Positions 36,491 through 46,855 of a stretch of DNA of 64,000 nt are shown one piece after another. The stretch is from CAVPCZ01 sp963702445. Its GTDB lineage: Bacteria; Bacteroidota; Ignavibacteria; UBA10030; UBA6906. A model generated the notes under the pieces. It was not told the origin of the DNA, made no database searches, and saw only the letters and a list, made by a program, of their open reading frames with translations. The position numbers and the translations under genes are program-made. Numbering within the stretch: the first letter of the stretch is position 1; every line of letters starts with the position of its first letter. The stretch spans positions 248,001 to 312,000 of the forward strand of contig CAVPCZ010000003.1 in NCBI GenBank assembly GCA_963702445.1, given 5' to 3'.

Positions 36491-39400
36491 TGTTCCAGCA
36501 CCTCGAAATACTTCCTGATGAGTTCCTCGTAATCCTTCGCATATCCCTCTTCCAGGGCTTTCAGCAGGTCCTGCTGCAGTCGCGTGCGCCGTTGAAGGGC
36601 GGCCGGCCCGAGGTCTGCCGGTCCCTGCCGCGTGAGGTTCCGTCCGGTGTCCGCCTTGCGGCGTTTTTCAAAATCCCGTTCGCGCAGCGATCGTTGTGCG
36701 TCGAGCATCCGTGACAGGATCCGGTCCTGTTTGTGCAGCGTTTCGGGATTCACCTGTCCCTGTGCGAGATCGGTCTGCACTTCCCGCATATCCTGGGCAA
36801 CGCGGTTGAGATCACCCAGCAGTTTACTCAGCTGGCCGGCGTTCGATGCTTCACGCGCAAGTTGTTCGAGCGACTTGCGCACCATACCCTGTTCACCCGC
36901 GAGGCGTGAGAGCTCGGCGGCCTGCTGCGGCGTCAATCCTCTGGTTCCTTCATTGATCCCCTGCTGCATGCCGCCGAGTTGCTGCAGACGCTGCATGAAC
37001 CCTGCCATGCCCATTCCCCCCTGTCCGCCCGGCTGCATCATCCCCTGGGCCGCTTCCTGGAGCTGCTGCGCCGTCTGGTTCAGCGCACCCATGGCTCCCC
37101 CCTGCTGTTGCGATGCCTGATTGCCGTTCCGCTGCTCCAGCGATTGCAGCGCTTCATTCATCTTGCGCATCGCCTCGCCGATGGACTTGCCCATCTCCGG
37201 GGTCACACCGAAGGTTTTTTGTGACAGCGCCGAAAGCCCGTTGGTGACGTTTCCCAGATCGCGCAGCACCTGCATCTGTTCCTGCGCATTCTCGCGGAAG
37301 CGCTGCGACGACGGATCCAGGCCGCGGGATTCGTTTTTCAGCTCTTCCTGACGTTTCGAAAGCTCCAGCATGTCCTGTGCCGCACGGCGCATTCCTGCAC
37401 CACCTGGCGCTGCTGGTTCTGCATCATGGACTGTTTCATCTGCCGGAGATTCTGCTGCATCGTGCTCATGGATTCCATTGCCTGGCGCTGACCCGACAGG
37501 GCCTGGTCCATCATCTGCTCGTGAAGCTGTTCCGCGATCTTCTCCATCTGCCGGTCGAGAGCCGCTTTGTCCATTTCTTCCAGCGTCTGCTCCATTTCCT
37601 TCACCGGCATCTCCGCGGGGAATTCGTTCATCTTCTTCTGGAGATCCCGCAATTCCTTTTCCAGCGCCTTCATCCGGTCGCTGAGATCCTTTTGCTCCCG
37701 GGACGCCTGGTCGGCCGAACGCTGGTCTTCCGGCGGCTGCTTCTCGACCTGTTGCCGGAGTTCTTCCTGCGCCTTTTTCATCTCCTCGGCCCGCCTCACC
37801 ATCTCATCCATCTTCTGCTCGATCTGCACCCGTTTGAGGAGGTTCAGCGTCCGCTCGATGCTCTTGCGGAATTGTTCTTCCGAAAAAGAGAACTGCTGCA
37901 GCGCCTGCTTCATCGCCTCGGGGTTCAATTGCTGCATCGCCTCCTGGAGCTTCTTCATTGCTTCCGCAAACTCCGGGGCGTTCATCTGCTCCATGAGCTG
38001 CTGCAGTTCTTCATACTTCTGCATCGTCTCCTGGGAGAGCATCTTGTTGTTCTGCATCGTCTCCATCATCTTGTCGACGGTCCGCTGCACCTCTTCCATA
38101 TTTTTCCGGATCTCGTCGTATTTGCGCACGAGCTCTTCCGCTTTTTTTTGCTCATCCCAGCTCATGCGTTGCTGGGGCTTCTTCAGTTCACGCGAGAGAT
38201 CTTCCAGTTCCTTGCGCGCTTCCTCCGCCTGTTTCATGGCTTCCGTTAGGATTTCACGGCTGGTCTCGTGGTCCTTGTCCACATCCGCAAACACTTCGTC
38301 CAGTGACGGAAGCCGCAGGAAATAGATCTCGCTGATCCCCTGTTTCGGGCCGGAGATATTGTCGTTATCATAGACTTCCGCCTGATACTGGATCACGTCT
38401 TCCGGCGTAAGGCGCAGCGTGCCCAGATCCCACGTGAACGGGACGAGGACTTCCGTGCCTGTACGTCCGGAAAGCGGGATATCGACGAAGGTGTATTCTG
38501 TTGCGGCCTGTTCGTATCGCGAGCGAAGAGTTTGTGTCCGAGGCGACAACCGTGAGAACCCGTAATCATCGGTCAGACGGAAGAGCATCGCCAGATGTTC
38601 GTCGCCGGCGACATTCATATTGGTCCCCGGGGCCGCAATGACCACCGTGGGGAAGCCGTCGGGATCATCCGCAGTGTGTAGTGAATCGGATCCCCGTTCC
38701 GCACGCCCGTTTCATCCGTTACTTCAACACGGTACTATCGCTCACCTGACAGGATGATGCGTCCCGTGGCATTCCGTCCGTCCACCCGGAGTGGAATGTG
38801 GCTGCTGTCGTCGAAGACCAGCCGGGCTGCCGCCAGATCCTTGCTGGTCTCAACACGGAAGCGGATTTCCGTCCCGGGGAGCGCCATCACGTCTCCCACA
38901 TTCTCGTCCAGTTCGCGCGAAGGAAGTGCGGCGTACCGGGGAAAGATCAGTTGCAGGCGTAGGGCATTGACAACGGGCCGATCGATCACCCGGAGGCGGT
39001 ATTCATCGCTTGTGAATATGCCCGAACGAACGGCATACCGGGTGGACAGGCGCACGCTGGCAAGGGTTGTCCTGTATTCTCCGTTCTGTGCGGCGCCAAG
39101 CGCATGCTCCTCGGTAACCACCTGTCCGTCAGGCGTCGTCAGAAGCACCAGCGGGGCCGGGGGCACTCCCCGTACGTTCACGATGATGTCGACATCCTGT
39201 CCTTTGACGATATCGGCGTCTCCCGGCCTCACGACAAATGTCACCGCAGGAGGAAGTGTGAAGTCCCGTGTAAAGTGGGTCAGGCGGTATGCCGCAGGGC
39301 CGAACGTCCCGCTGAAGAGATACACAAGGAGCGGTACCAAAACAACAAGAACGGCAAGGAGCATTCCCCGTTTCCGTATGTCATCATGCGGGATAATCGA

Positions 39401-39864
39401 CTGGAAATCCAGCGGTTCGATATTGGTCCGAGATCGCGCGCGGAGGCGTCGATGAGTTCGAGCGAGAAATAGCCGCGTGCCTGCTCGCGATTGCGGAGGA
39501 GTTGCAGGATGTTGAGCAACCGATCATTGATGTGGGGAAACGCCCTGCCCACGCGCATGGCTGTTCCCTCATCCGATTCTCCCGCCAGCACTCCCACCCG
39601 CCGGGCGAGCGGCAGGAGGACGAACCCGACCAGCGCCGAAATGCCGCCGGCAAGGAAGAAGACCGCCAGCACGGTGCGTGCAGCAGGGGGCATGGGGAAG
39701 AGCGATTCAATGAAGAGGATCGGTATCAACGCCGTCAGCAGAACCGTCGTCGCACAGAGGAATCCCCGCAACGCCTGCACACCGGCTTCATGCCGGCGTA
39801 CGGCCGCAAGACGCCGGAGGATTTCCTCAAGACCGGGGAATTGTGGATCGTTCATGTTCGTCAC
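36487..39864 (-). CDS. DUF4175 family membrane-anchored coiled-coil protein (three frameshifts)
   Basis: Reconstructed length about 1125 residues. The N-terminus has two membrane segments (FLCATTVLLTALIPILFIES; LAVFFLAGGISALVGFVLLP) and, after a shift near 39395, another (LLAVLVVLVPLLVYLFSG). Extracytoplasmic beta domains follow (ALRLQLIFPRYAALPSRELD), then after a shift near 38690 a very long coiled coil rich in Gln, Glu, Lys and Met (EMKKAQEELRQQVEKQPPED), and after a shift near 37390 a Gln/Gly-rich C-terminal part (QPGGQGGMGMAGFMQRLQQL). This is the DUF4175 architecture known from Bacteroidota; the function is unknown. The start is a GTG overlapping the DUF4159 stop (GTGA), and the stop overlaps the M14 gene. 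Confidence 0.8.
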
Positions 39865-40529
39865 CGCGTGAGCGCCCAGACAACGATGTTCGTGCCAAAC
39901 CGGAGCGCTTCTTCGCGCTTGTCGGGCGGGTCGCCGTGCACTTCCGGATCCGCCCAGCCATCGCTTGGATTGCTCTCGAAGGTATAGAAGACGACAAGGC
40001 GGTTGTTGTGGAAGAGTCCGTATCCGCGGGGCGGTTTATCATCGTGTGCATGGGTTTTTGGCGGACCGCCGGGAAAGGGGAAGGGTGCACGGTAGATCCC
40101 GTGCGTAAACGGCAATTCAACCAGTTCGTTCTCCGGAAAGACCTTCTTCATCTCACGGCGGAAGGCTTTGTCCATGCCATAGTCATCATCCGCATACAGA
40201 AATCCTCCCTGTTCCAGATAGGTGCGGAGGGCGCGGACATCTTTATCCTGCAGGGCGATGTTCCCGTGTCCGGTCATAAACACCATCGGGTACGAGAACA
40301 GCTGTTCGCTTCCGACCTCGACGGCGGTATAGACGGGGTCGGTATCGACGCCCGCATACTGTTTGACATAGCGGAGCAAATTGACTTCCGCCGAAGGATC
40401 GTTGTACCAATCCCCGCCGCCCGCATATTTGAGCCGTGCGATGCGGAGTGCGCTTGAAGGCTTCTCCGGTTGTGCGGACATCGGCGTCTGCAGTGCAACA
40501 AGCAGTAGCAGAACAATGGTATTCCGCAT
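39861..40529 (-). CDS. DUF4159 family exported protein
   Basis: An intact protein of about 222 residues. The signal peptide is MRNTIVLLLLVALQTPMSAQ. The mature part has ALRIARLKYAGGGDWYNDPS and AEVNLLRYVKQYAG, then SYPMVFMTGHGNIALQDKDV, LRTYLEQGGFLYADDDYGMD and a late VVFYTFESNPSDGW. These are typical of DUF4159, a glutamine-amidotransferase-like fold without a clear catalytic triad. In Bacteroidota and related phyla the gene often occurs with DUF4175, MoxR ATPases and von Willebrand factor genes; only DUF4175 is here. The ATG at 40529 was chosen because it begins the signal peptide; an upstream in-frame start adds an atypical extension. Confidence 0.8.
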   Translation of the reverse strand: MRNTIVLLLLVALQTPMSAQPEKPSSALRIARLKYAGGGDWYNDPSAEVNLLRYVKQYAGVDTDPVYTAVEVGSEQLFSYPMVFMTGHGNIALQDKDVRALRTYLEQGGFLYADDDYGMDKAFRREMKKVFPENELVELPFTHGIYRAPFPFPGGPPKTHAHDDKPPRGYGLFHNNRLVVFYTFESNPSDGWADPEVHGDPPDKREEALRFGTNIVVWALTR

Positions 40530-40648
40530 GTTCACAACGTAGAAAAAACGGCGGGAAGATGCAAAGGGGGCGCGTTGCACGGAAGAACGAGTGATACGCT
40601 CTGTCTCTCAGGACAAGCGGCTGGACTGACAGCCGCTGAGGGCAGCCG

Positions 40649-41625
40649 TCAGTGCGAGGTGGATTGAAATATTGTGTCAAGGAAGCTTACCACATAGGCG
40701 CATGTGGTGTCAAACCAGGGGTGAAACAACCAGAACGGATGCGGTGTGTCCGGAAGCGTGTGCACGCGCGACGGAATACCATACGCCTGCAGTTTCACGA
40801 TCATTTCGTCTCTTCCCGCATGAAAACGATCCAGTGAGCTGTTGAAAAGAGGACCGGGGGCGTTTGCCTGCCCACATGTTGAAGCGGTGATGCCTCACGC
40901 CAGAGATCGGGACGCTCCCGGTAGGTCGCACCGAGCCAGGAGGCGCCGGCTGAAGGTTTTGCCGAGCCCGTATCTTTTCCGCTTTCCGCAGGATGCGTAA
41001 AATCCAGGACGCCGTCGATGTCCACGATCGCCTGGACGGTGCTGGAGTATCCCGGATTTCCCCCGTTTCCTTCAAATCGCCGGTCACCGTTGGTAGTCCC
41101 CAGCAGGGCCGCAAGATGGCCTCCGGCCGAGCATCCCAGGGCGGCGATTCTTGAAGTATCCAGGGTCAGTTCCCGGGCATGTGCACGCATCCAGCGTACG
41201 GCGGATTTCAGATCGTGCACGGCCGCCGGGTAGAGAGCCTCGGGAGAGAGCCGGTACTCTACCGCGGTCGCGACATAGCCCGCAGCGGCGAGCCGTTGCG
41301 CCATCGGCACCGCCTGGGAGCGATCGCCGGAACGCCATCCCCCGCCATGAATCAGTATCACACCCGGGTAAGGGCGGCATACCGGAGTGTCCGGCACATA
41401 CACATCCAGATGAAGGTTGCGTCCGCCGATCGACGCATAGACAAGATTCTTCCGTTCCGTCACCCCGGGAGGCAGAGAGGGGAATACAATAGTCGCATGC
41501 GGGTATTGGGCAAGAACCTTGACCGCAGCGCTCGCAACGGTAAACGAGGTGTCCCGCGGAATGCCGGGTACCTGTCCAAACAGGAGTGCCGGCATCATAC
41601 AAAGCAGGAGAAGAATGTGTTTCAT
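40649..41625 (-). CDS. Exported alpha/beta-hydrolase, carbohydrate esterase-like (BD-FAE type; one frameshift)
   Basis: About 325 residues. The signal peptide is MKHILLLLCMMPALLFG. The oxyanion motif is ILIHGGGWRSGD, the nucleophile elbow is AALGCSAGGHLAAL (Ser), and the catalytic Asp is probably within VQAIVDIDGVLDF or the C-terminal loop. A frameshift near 40840 leads to SLDRFHAGRDEMIVKLQAYG and LPDTPHPFWLFHPWFD with the His. The ATG at 41625 has GGAGTG upstream. The family includes feruloyl and acetyl esterases acting on plant polysaccharide. The gene lies 12 nt downstream of a cupin and after a heparinase-like lyase, which fits deacetylation or deesterification of a uronate-containing glycan. 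The exact substrate is unknown. Confidence 0.78.
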
Positions 41626-41637
41626 CAACACTCCGCG

Positions 41638-42077
41638 TTACTCTGTCGGGTATTTCTTGATCACCAGGTATTTCAACTCTTTCTCGCCGGTATTGCGAAT
41701 TCCGTGAAGCACATCGACGGGCAGTAGAAGCTCGTGTACGGGCCGGCCATGCGGGTCTCTCCCGCAAGATGGAACTCGGCCGTTCCTTCCAGCACAAAGA
41801 AGAATTCATCCTCGGGATGCGCGTGCGGCTGGTGCGTGGCCCCATGGGGGCGCACGACACTCAGCTTGATGGTCCTCCCGTCAAGGAAGTGCCGGTCGAC
41901 GAACCAGTACTGGTAGCCCGCCTTTGTGGATTCGATGCGCGCCATGGAGAATTCATTGACGCAGCTGTCGATGGTAAGCTGCCGGCCGGCGTTCTCAGTT
42001 GGGAACGACCCTGCCGTCTGTGCATGCGCGCAGAACGGGGCGCATGCAATGATAAACAACAGTATAATGTAACGCAT
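41638..42077 (-). CDS. Exported cupin protein (one frameshift)
   Basis: About 147 residues. The ATG at 42077 has AGGAGC upstream. The signal peptide is MRYIILLFIIACAPFCAHA. Cupin motif 1 is HGATHQPHAHPEDEFFFVLE, with the two His, one Glu and later Gly; after a frameshift near 41710 motif 2 reads LLPVDVLHGIRNTGEKELKY, with the third His. All four usual metal ligands are therefore present. Small cupins of this kind include KdgF, which opens unsaturated uronates released by polysaccharide lyases; that would match the neighbouring lyase, although KdgF is normally cytoplasmic and this protein is exported. The role is therefore a reasoned guess. Confidence 0.7.
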
Positions 42078-42151
42078 CGATGCTCCTGTGTATGCGTTAC
42101 TGAAGTGCGCCTGCTGCTCCGGAGAGGGCACAACTGAATCAACGGAAGGAA

Positions 42152-44186
42152 TTATTTCCCTTCCAGCACTTCGAATTCGGGCACCGTCCCCGTATCCATC
42201 ACCCGGATACGCACGGATGCCATCCCGGCCATAATGTTCGCCGTGTACACATTCGCATCACGCTTCATCTCCACCTTTCCGCCCGGGCCATCTCCCCGCC
42301 GTCGGGAGCAGTACCGTCACAAGACAGATCTCCTTTTCCGGCCGGGTCGTGCTCACGTCGACATACGGATACTTCCGTGCCAGTTCACGCGGTATGTCCG
42401 GCTCGGCCGTACTGTATCCCACACCGGCATCAGCCGCACTCCATCCGCCGAGACGGGCAGCCGGGACGTATCACCGTGAACCCCGCATCATTCGCGCTCA
42501 CGCTCCCTTTGTCGTCGCTGTTATATGCATAAAACCGGGCCTGTATCCGGGAGGCGGTGGTTTTCTTGATAACCTTGTCGATCACCACTGCAGCCGGGAA
42601 AGGTTTTGATCATGACCACCGTCCGCGTGACGGATGCACATCGGGCAACACCAGCTGGTATGCCGGGGTTGCATCACTCGTCCAGAACATGAATGCCTTT
42701 CGCTCTCCCCTGCGTATGATGCTGGCCTGCGCCTGCGAGGCGTTCGTTCCCTCATGGCCGTCAACATACTGATGTCCCTGCCCGTCGATCAACACCGCAC
42801 TATGCCCGGCGGTTAACCGCATTTTCCATGCGGGATCTTTGAAACTATACGGCGGCCGCATCGGATCCACCACAAGCCGTTCGCCGAAACACTTCAGGAT
42901 GATCGAATTCCGGTCGGCATGTTCATGGTTAAACGGCCCGCCGCTCCGCATAGCCACGACGAGATCTTCCGCGCCGTATCCGGTTCTCCCCACGATCCAG
43001 TCCAGATCCGACCGCCAGAGGTGCGCTTCCCCGGGGCGGGGCTTCAGCAGTCACCGTCGAATCGTAGTACAGGACGGACCATACATCCCGCGTCACCGCG
43101 AGGTTCTGGCCGAACCATTGCGCCTGACCATCGCGCGTGTGGCGGGCGATCCAGAACGAGACGGATGCGTGTCCTCCCGGTCCGGCATCGCTGAAATTGA
43201 CAGCTCGCCGTGGGATCATCCCGCGTGGCAAGGCTCATCTCCAGAAGGTAGGTCTGATATCCCTGCCAGTTGAGCATGTCGGTCAGATCTCCCACCCCGC
43301 ACTGTTGCAATGCCTCGACCGCCTGTATCAGATGCAGCGTGGTGTAGTGCGCATAGGATACTCCTTCGTCGTATGAACCGTCACGCGCATAGATATCGCG
43401 GAATGTTCCGACGCTGTAGATGGCCTGTTCAAGCCACCGGCGGGTATTTTCTGTTTCTCCCAGGTATTTACGGTAGGTGAGTGCGGACAGGGCGAGAGCG
43501 GATGCGGGGATGGCCTTCAGGTTGATGGTGTTGAGGATGATGGGCCATCGTGCAAGGCTGATGCCCCGGTCCAGCGGGCGATGGAGTAAATACGTGCTCG
43601 TGGTGTCCATGGTCCACCCCTTCACCCTGTCGGGATACCGCATACCGTACACGGCGCGGAAACAGGGTTCGGTGCCTCTCTCGGCCATGGTGGCCAGCCA
43701 GGCGTCCCGCCTGGCGGGAGGAATAAGATCGCCCAGCACCTCGATCACGAGCGAAACCGCCAGTGCCGAGTTGGGTGCGCGCTGCAGCCCCACGACTCTC
43801 GGTTCCTCCTTCGAGAAAGTAGTCCCATTTCGGAAACCGCATCAGGGTTTCCACGCATTCCTGTGCGAGCGCAGCCGCATCCCTGTCGCCGGTATAGAGG
43901 TACAGCAGAGCCATTTGCTGTGCGAGATTCCCCACGCGGGAAATGTCGTACAGGTGATCGTTGAGTCGCACTTCCGACCGGAGGAACGACCGTTCCCTGG
44001 CCCGGTCCGTCGTATCCATCTGTTTCCTGAGGCCGGCAAACACCGGGTGTGTGGCAAACAGCTGCCGGAAGTGCGGGGCATTCTGCTGATCGAAGAAGAC
44101 CTTCATGGATTGGTTCTCCCGCCTGCATGTGCAGGGGACAGAGCACGGGCAAGAAGGAGGAGGGTAGCGCAGATCATGATTCTCAT
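42152..44186 (-). CDS. Heparinase II/III-family polysaccharide lyase (at least four frameshifts)
   Basis: Eliminative cleavage of uronic-acid polysaccharides is the family activity. The ATG at 44186 follows GGAGCG and begins a signal peptide, MRIMICATLLLLARALSPAH. After a shift near 44112 the alpha-toroid domain starts (QQNAPHFRQLFATHPVFAGL). Shifts near 43800, 43210, 43005 and several after 42620 follow. Recognisable are LLHRPLDRGISLARWPIILN, DGSYDEGVSYAHYTTLHLIQ and the beta-domain NHEHADRNSIILKCFGERLV followed by VDP, the heparinase II/III C-terminal signature with its metal or catalytic His. The C-terminus reads RIRVMDTGTVPEFEVLEGK. About 678 residues. The substrate (alginate, heparin-like, other uronan) cannot be told. 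Confidence 0.75.
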
Positions 44187-44281
44187 GTTCGCTCCATTGG
44201 CAGGCGGGTACATAGCGCGGTTGTGTTCACCACAGGATACCGGCACACCGGGCAGGAAGTGTGCATACAGGACAACGGCAA

Positions 44282-44313
44282 GGGCCTCCGAACGCTCGCG
44301 CGAAGGGAGGCCC
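44282..44313 (-). terminator. Hairpin downstream of ftsZ, candidate dcw terminator
   Basis: GGGCCTCC (44282-44289) and GGAGGCCC (44306-44313) form a perfect 8-bp stem with a 16-nt loop that is itself partly self-complementary. It lies 37 nt after the ftsZ stop. The following bases are TTGCCGTT on the minus strand, a weak T-tract. The 163 bp between ftsZ and the heparinase start contain nothing else clear. Confidence 0.45.
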
Positions 44314-44349
44314 GTACGATTCAGCGTGCTGAACGGCGGGGGACCATCC

Positions 44350-45531
44350 TCAGTCCATCACCTTTCGCAGGAACGCCGGTTTCTCGTGATCGCTCTTGTC
44401 GATTTTCTCCCGCACCGTATCCGCGTTGACCGGGTGTTGAACGATCCCCAGCTCCACCCCCCGTCGTTCATAGGCGGGCCTGTCCAGCGCCTGCAGGTCG
44501 CTGACGCCGGTCGGAATGCGTTCGGTGGTCCGCACGGGGGCTTTTTGTTGCCGCCCCGGGGTCTGCTGTGTGATCCGGCGATTGAAGCCGGTGGCGATGA
44601 CGGTGACCAGGATTTCGTCGGTCAGCTGTTCGTCGATCACGGCGCCGAGAATCACATTGGCTTCTTCGCCCGCCGCCTCGCGGATGATTTCTGTCGCTTC
44701 GTCCACTTCGAAGAGCGACATGGACGGTCCGCCGGTGATATTCACGAGCACTCCCTGCGCGCCGCTGATCGAGACATCGTCCAGGAGCGGACTCGAGATC
44801 GCATATTCGGCGGCTTCCTTCGCGCGGTTTTCTCCGGTGGCTTCACCGGTTCCCATGACCGCATCGCCCATTTCACGCATCACGGTGCGCACATCGGCAA
44901 AGTCGACATTGATCAGGCCGGGAACGGTGATCAACTCGGAGATGCCCCGGGTGGCGCCGTACAGCACCTGGTTGGCGATGTCGAAGGCTTCGGTCAGCGG
45001 GGTATTGCGTTCGACGATCGAGAGCAGTTTCTGATTCGGGATCACGATGAGTGTGTCCACCTGTTTGCGAAGCTCTTCGATGCCGATGTCGGCCTGGCCC
45101 GAACGCCGTTTTCCTTCGCACTGGAACGGGCGTGTCACAATACCGACCACCAGGGCGCCCAGGCTCTTGGCGATATTGGCCACCAGGGGTGCGCCTCCCG
45201 TTCCCGTGCCGCCGCCCATTCCGGCGGTCACGAAGACCATATCGCTCCCCGACAGTGCGCGGGCGATCTCCTCGCGGTCTTCTTCCACCGCACGATATCC
45301 GATCGTGGGATCCGCGCCCGCGCCAAGACCGCGGGTCAGGTTTTTCCCGATCTGAATTTTGCTCGGGGCTGCATTGCGTTGCAGCGCCTGCACATCGGTG
45401 TTGACGGCGTAGAAGTCAACGCTGTGCAGCCCTTTCTTGATCATGCTGTTCACGGCATTGCCGCCGCCGCCGCCCACACCGACCACCCGAATCTTGGCAC
45501 CACGATCGAAGCCATTGTCCAGTTCGATCAC
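44350..45531 (-). CDS. ftsZ: Cell-division GTPase FtsZ
   Basis: Tubulin homologue that forms the Z-ring. The GTPase signature is FVTAGMGGGTGTGGAP; the N-terminal loop is RVVGVGGGGGNAVNSMI, and the T7 loop region reads PGLINVDFADVRTVM with the catalytic Asp. The start is a GTG at 45531 with a perfect AAGGAGGG 7 nt upstream (45539-45547), rather than more distal in-frame codons. About 393 residues. The C-terminal tail includes AYERRGVELGIVQHPVNADT and ends EKPAFLRKVMD, carrying a hydrophobic tip like the FtsA-binding peptide. Last gene of the cluster and intact; ftsA ends 67 nt upstream. Confidence 0.97.
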   Translation of the reverse strand: MIELDNGFDRGAKIRVVGVGGGGGNAVNSMIKKGLHSVDFYAVNTDVQALQRNAAPSKIQIGKNLTRGLGAGADPTIGYRAVEEDREEIARALSGSDMVFVTAGMGGGTGTGGAPLVANIAKSLGALVVGIVTRPFQCEGKRRSGQADIGIEELRKQVDTLIVIPNQKLLSIVERNTPLTEAFDIANQVLYGATRGISELITVPGLINVDFADVRTVMREMGDAVMGTGEATGENRAKEAAEYAISSPLLDDVSISGAQGVLVNITGGPSMSLFEVDEATEIIREAAGEEANVILGAVIDEQLTDEILVTVIATGFNRRITQQTPGRQQKAPVRTTERIPTGVSDLQALDRPAYERRGVELGIVQHPVNADTVREKIDKSDHEKPAFLRKVMD

Positions 45532-45598
45532 CGGAGTACCCTCCTTTGTTTGGGAATCCACATGAGTATTGTCAGAATAGCTTTCGCTTCGGCGTCCG

Positions 45599-46831
45599 TC
45601 ACAGCGCATCGAACCATGCGCGCACTTTCCGGGCGACGCCGCTGAATGTATGTTCTCTTTTTGATGTCGTTGTCATGCCGGTGCTCTGGCGGTGTTTGAG
45701 TCCGTGGTAGATCAAACCGACCGCTGTCGCATATGCCGGGTTTTCGATCTCGCGCACGAGTCCCCCGGAGAATCCGGTGGGAATGCCGATCTTCACGGGC
45801 ATGCCGAGCACTTCGCGGGCCAGGTCGGCTGTTCCCTTGATCATCGCGCCGCCTCCCGTCAGCACCACGCCTCCTGCGAGATGTTTTGCGTATCCGGAGC
45901 GTTTGATCTCCAGGGCGGCGATTTCGAGAATCTCCTCCATGCGTGGCTGGATAATCTGGGCCAGCACACGTTTGTCGATCTGCAGCGGCGCATGGCCGCC
46001 GACGCCCCGCAGGATGAGCGGTTCGTTGTCTTCCACCGCGGGCACGAAGGCGCATCCGTGTTCCTTTTTGAGGCGCTCAGCGGCATCGGTGACAATCCCC
46101 AGTCCTTTGCGGATGTCGTCCGTGACTTTCTTTCCGGCGATGCCGATCACCGCCGTATGCCGGATCGTGCGCTCTTCGAACACCGCCAGGTCGGTGGTTC
46201 CGCCGCCGATGTCCAGCAGCGCGATGCCGACTTCCTTTTCCTCATCATCCAGTACGGCATAGCTGGAGGCCAGCGGTTCGAGGACCATGTCGCTGATTTC
46301 CAGTCCGGCCCGCTGCACGCATTTGTAGATGTTCTGCGCGGCACTGACCAGTCCGGTGATGATATGGACGTTGGCCTCCATCCGCACCCCTGCCATGCCG
46401 AGGGGGTCGTAGATGCCGTCCTGCCCGTCAATGATGAACTCCTGCGGGATGACGTGAATGATCTTTCTGTCGGAGGGAAGGGCGACACGTTTGGTGTCTT
46501 CGATCAGCCGATCGATATCCGCCTGTGTCACCTCATGGTCGGCACCGCTGATGCCGATGACCCCGCGGCTCTGGAAGCTCTGAATGTGGTCGCCGGCGAT
46601 GCCGACGATCACCGAGCGGATCACGACGCCGGACGACGCCTGTGCCTCCGTGATGGCCTGCACGATCGCGGCGGTGGTACGGTCGATATGCGTCACCACG
46701 CCCCGGGTCATGCCGTCCGACACCGCCCGTCCGACGCCGAGAATATTCACCCGGCCGTGTTCATCGGTGCCCGCGACGACGGCGCAGACTTTGGTCGTGC
46801 CGATGTCCAATCCTACAATGATATTTTCCAT
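45599..46831 (-). CDS. ftsA: Cell-division protein FtsA
   Basis: Actin-like ATPase that ties FtsZ filaments to the membrane. The N-terminus IIVGLDIGTTKVCAVVAG and the phosphate-2 motif ALLDIGGGTTDLAVFEE are the actin-fold ATP motifs; the adenosine motif is AGGVVLTGGGAMIKG. The domain 1C region is present (ADHEVTQADIDRLIEDTKRV). The C-terminus HTFSGVARKVRAWFDAL is an amphipathic membrane-targeting helix. The start at 46831 follows GGAAGGG. About 410 residues, intact. It lies between ftsQ and ftsZ, and the spacing to ftsQ is 24 nt. Confidence 0.97.
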   Translation of the reverse strand: MENIIVGLDIGTTKVCAVVAGTDEHGRVNILGVGRAVSDGMTRGVVTHIDRTTAAIVQAITEAQASSGVVIRSVIVGIAGDHIQSFQSRGVIGISGADHEVTQADIDRLIEDTKRVALPSDRKIIHVIPQEFIIDGQDGIYDPLGMAGVRMEANVHIITGLVSAAQNIYKCVQRAGLEISDMVLEPLASSYAVLDDEEKEVGIALLDIGGGTTDLAVFEERTIRHTAVIGIAGKKVTDDIRKGLGIVTDAAERLKKEHGCAFVPAVEDNEPLILRGVGGHAPLQIDKRVLAQIIQPRMEEILEIAALEIKRSGYAKHLAGGVVLTGGGAMIKGTADLAREVLGMPVKIGIPTGFSGGLVREIENPAYATAVGLIYHGLKHRQSTGMTTTSKREHTFSGVARKVRAWFDAL

Positions 46832-46855
46832 GCTGGTCCCTTCCGGTGTCATCCC

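Noticed and set aside
37377..38249. Plus-strand open frame of 290 codons rich in Leu, His and Phe
   Set aside because: It is the shadow of the DUF4175 coiled coil (Gln/Glu/Lys codons read in reverse give Leu/Phe/His).
36600..38300. Apparent internal repeats
   Set aside because: They come from the repetitive Gln/Glu/Lys/Met coiled-coil coding of DUF4175, not from DNA repeats or a CRISPR array.
43477..45645. Very long plus-strand open frame (722 codons)
   Set aside because: It is antisense to ftsZ and the heparinase gene; the high GC content removes stops on the opposite strand.
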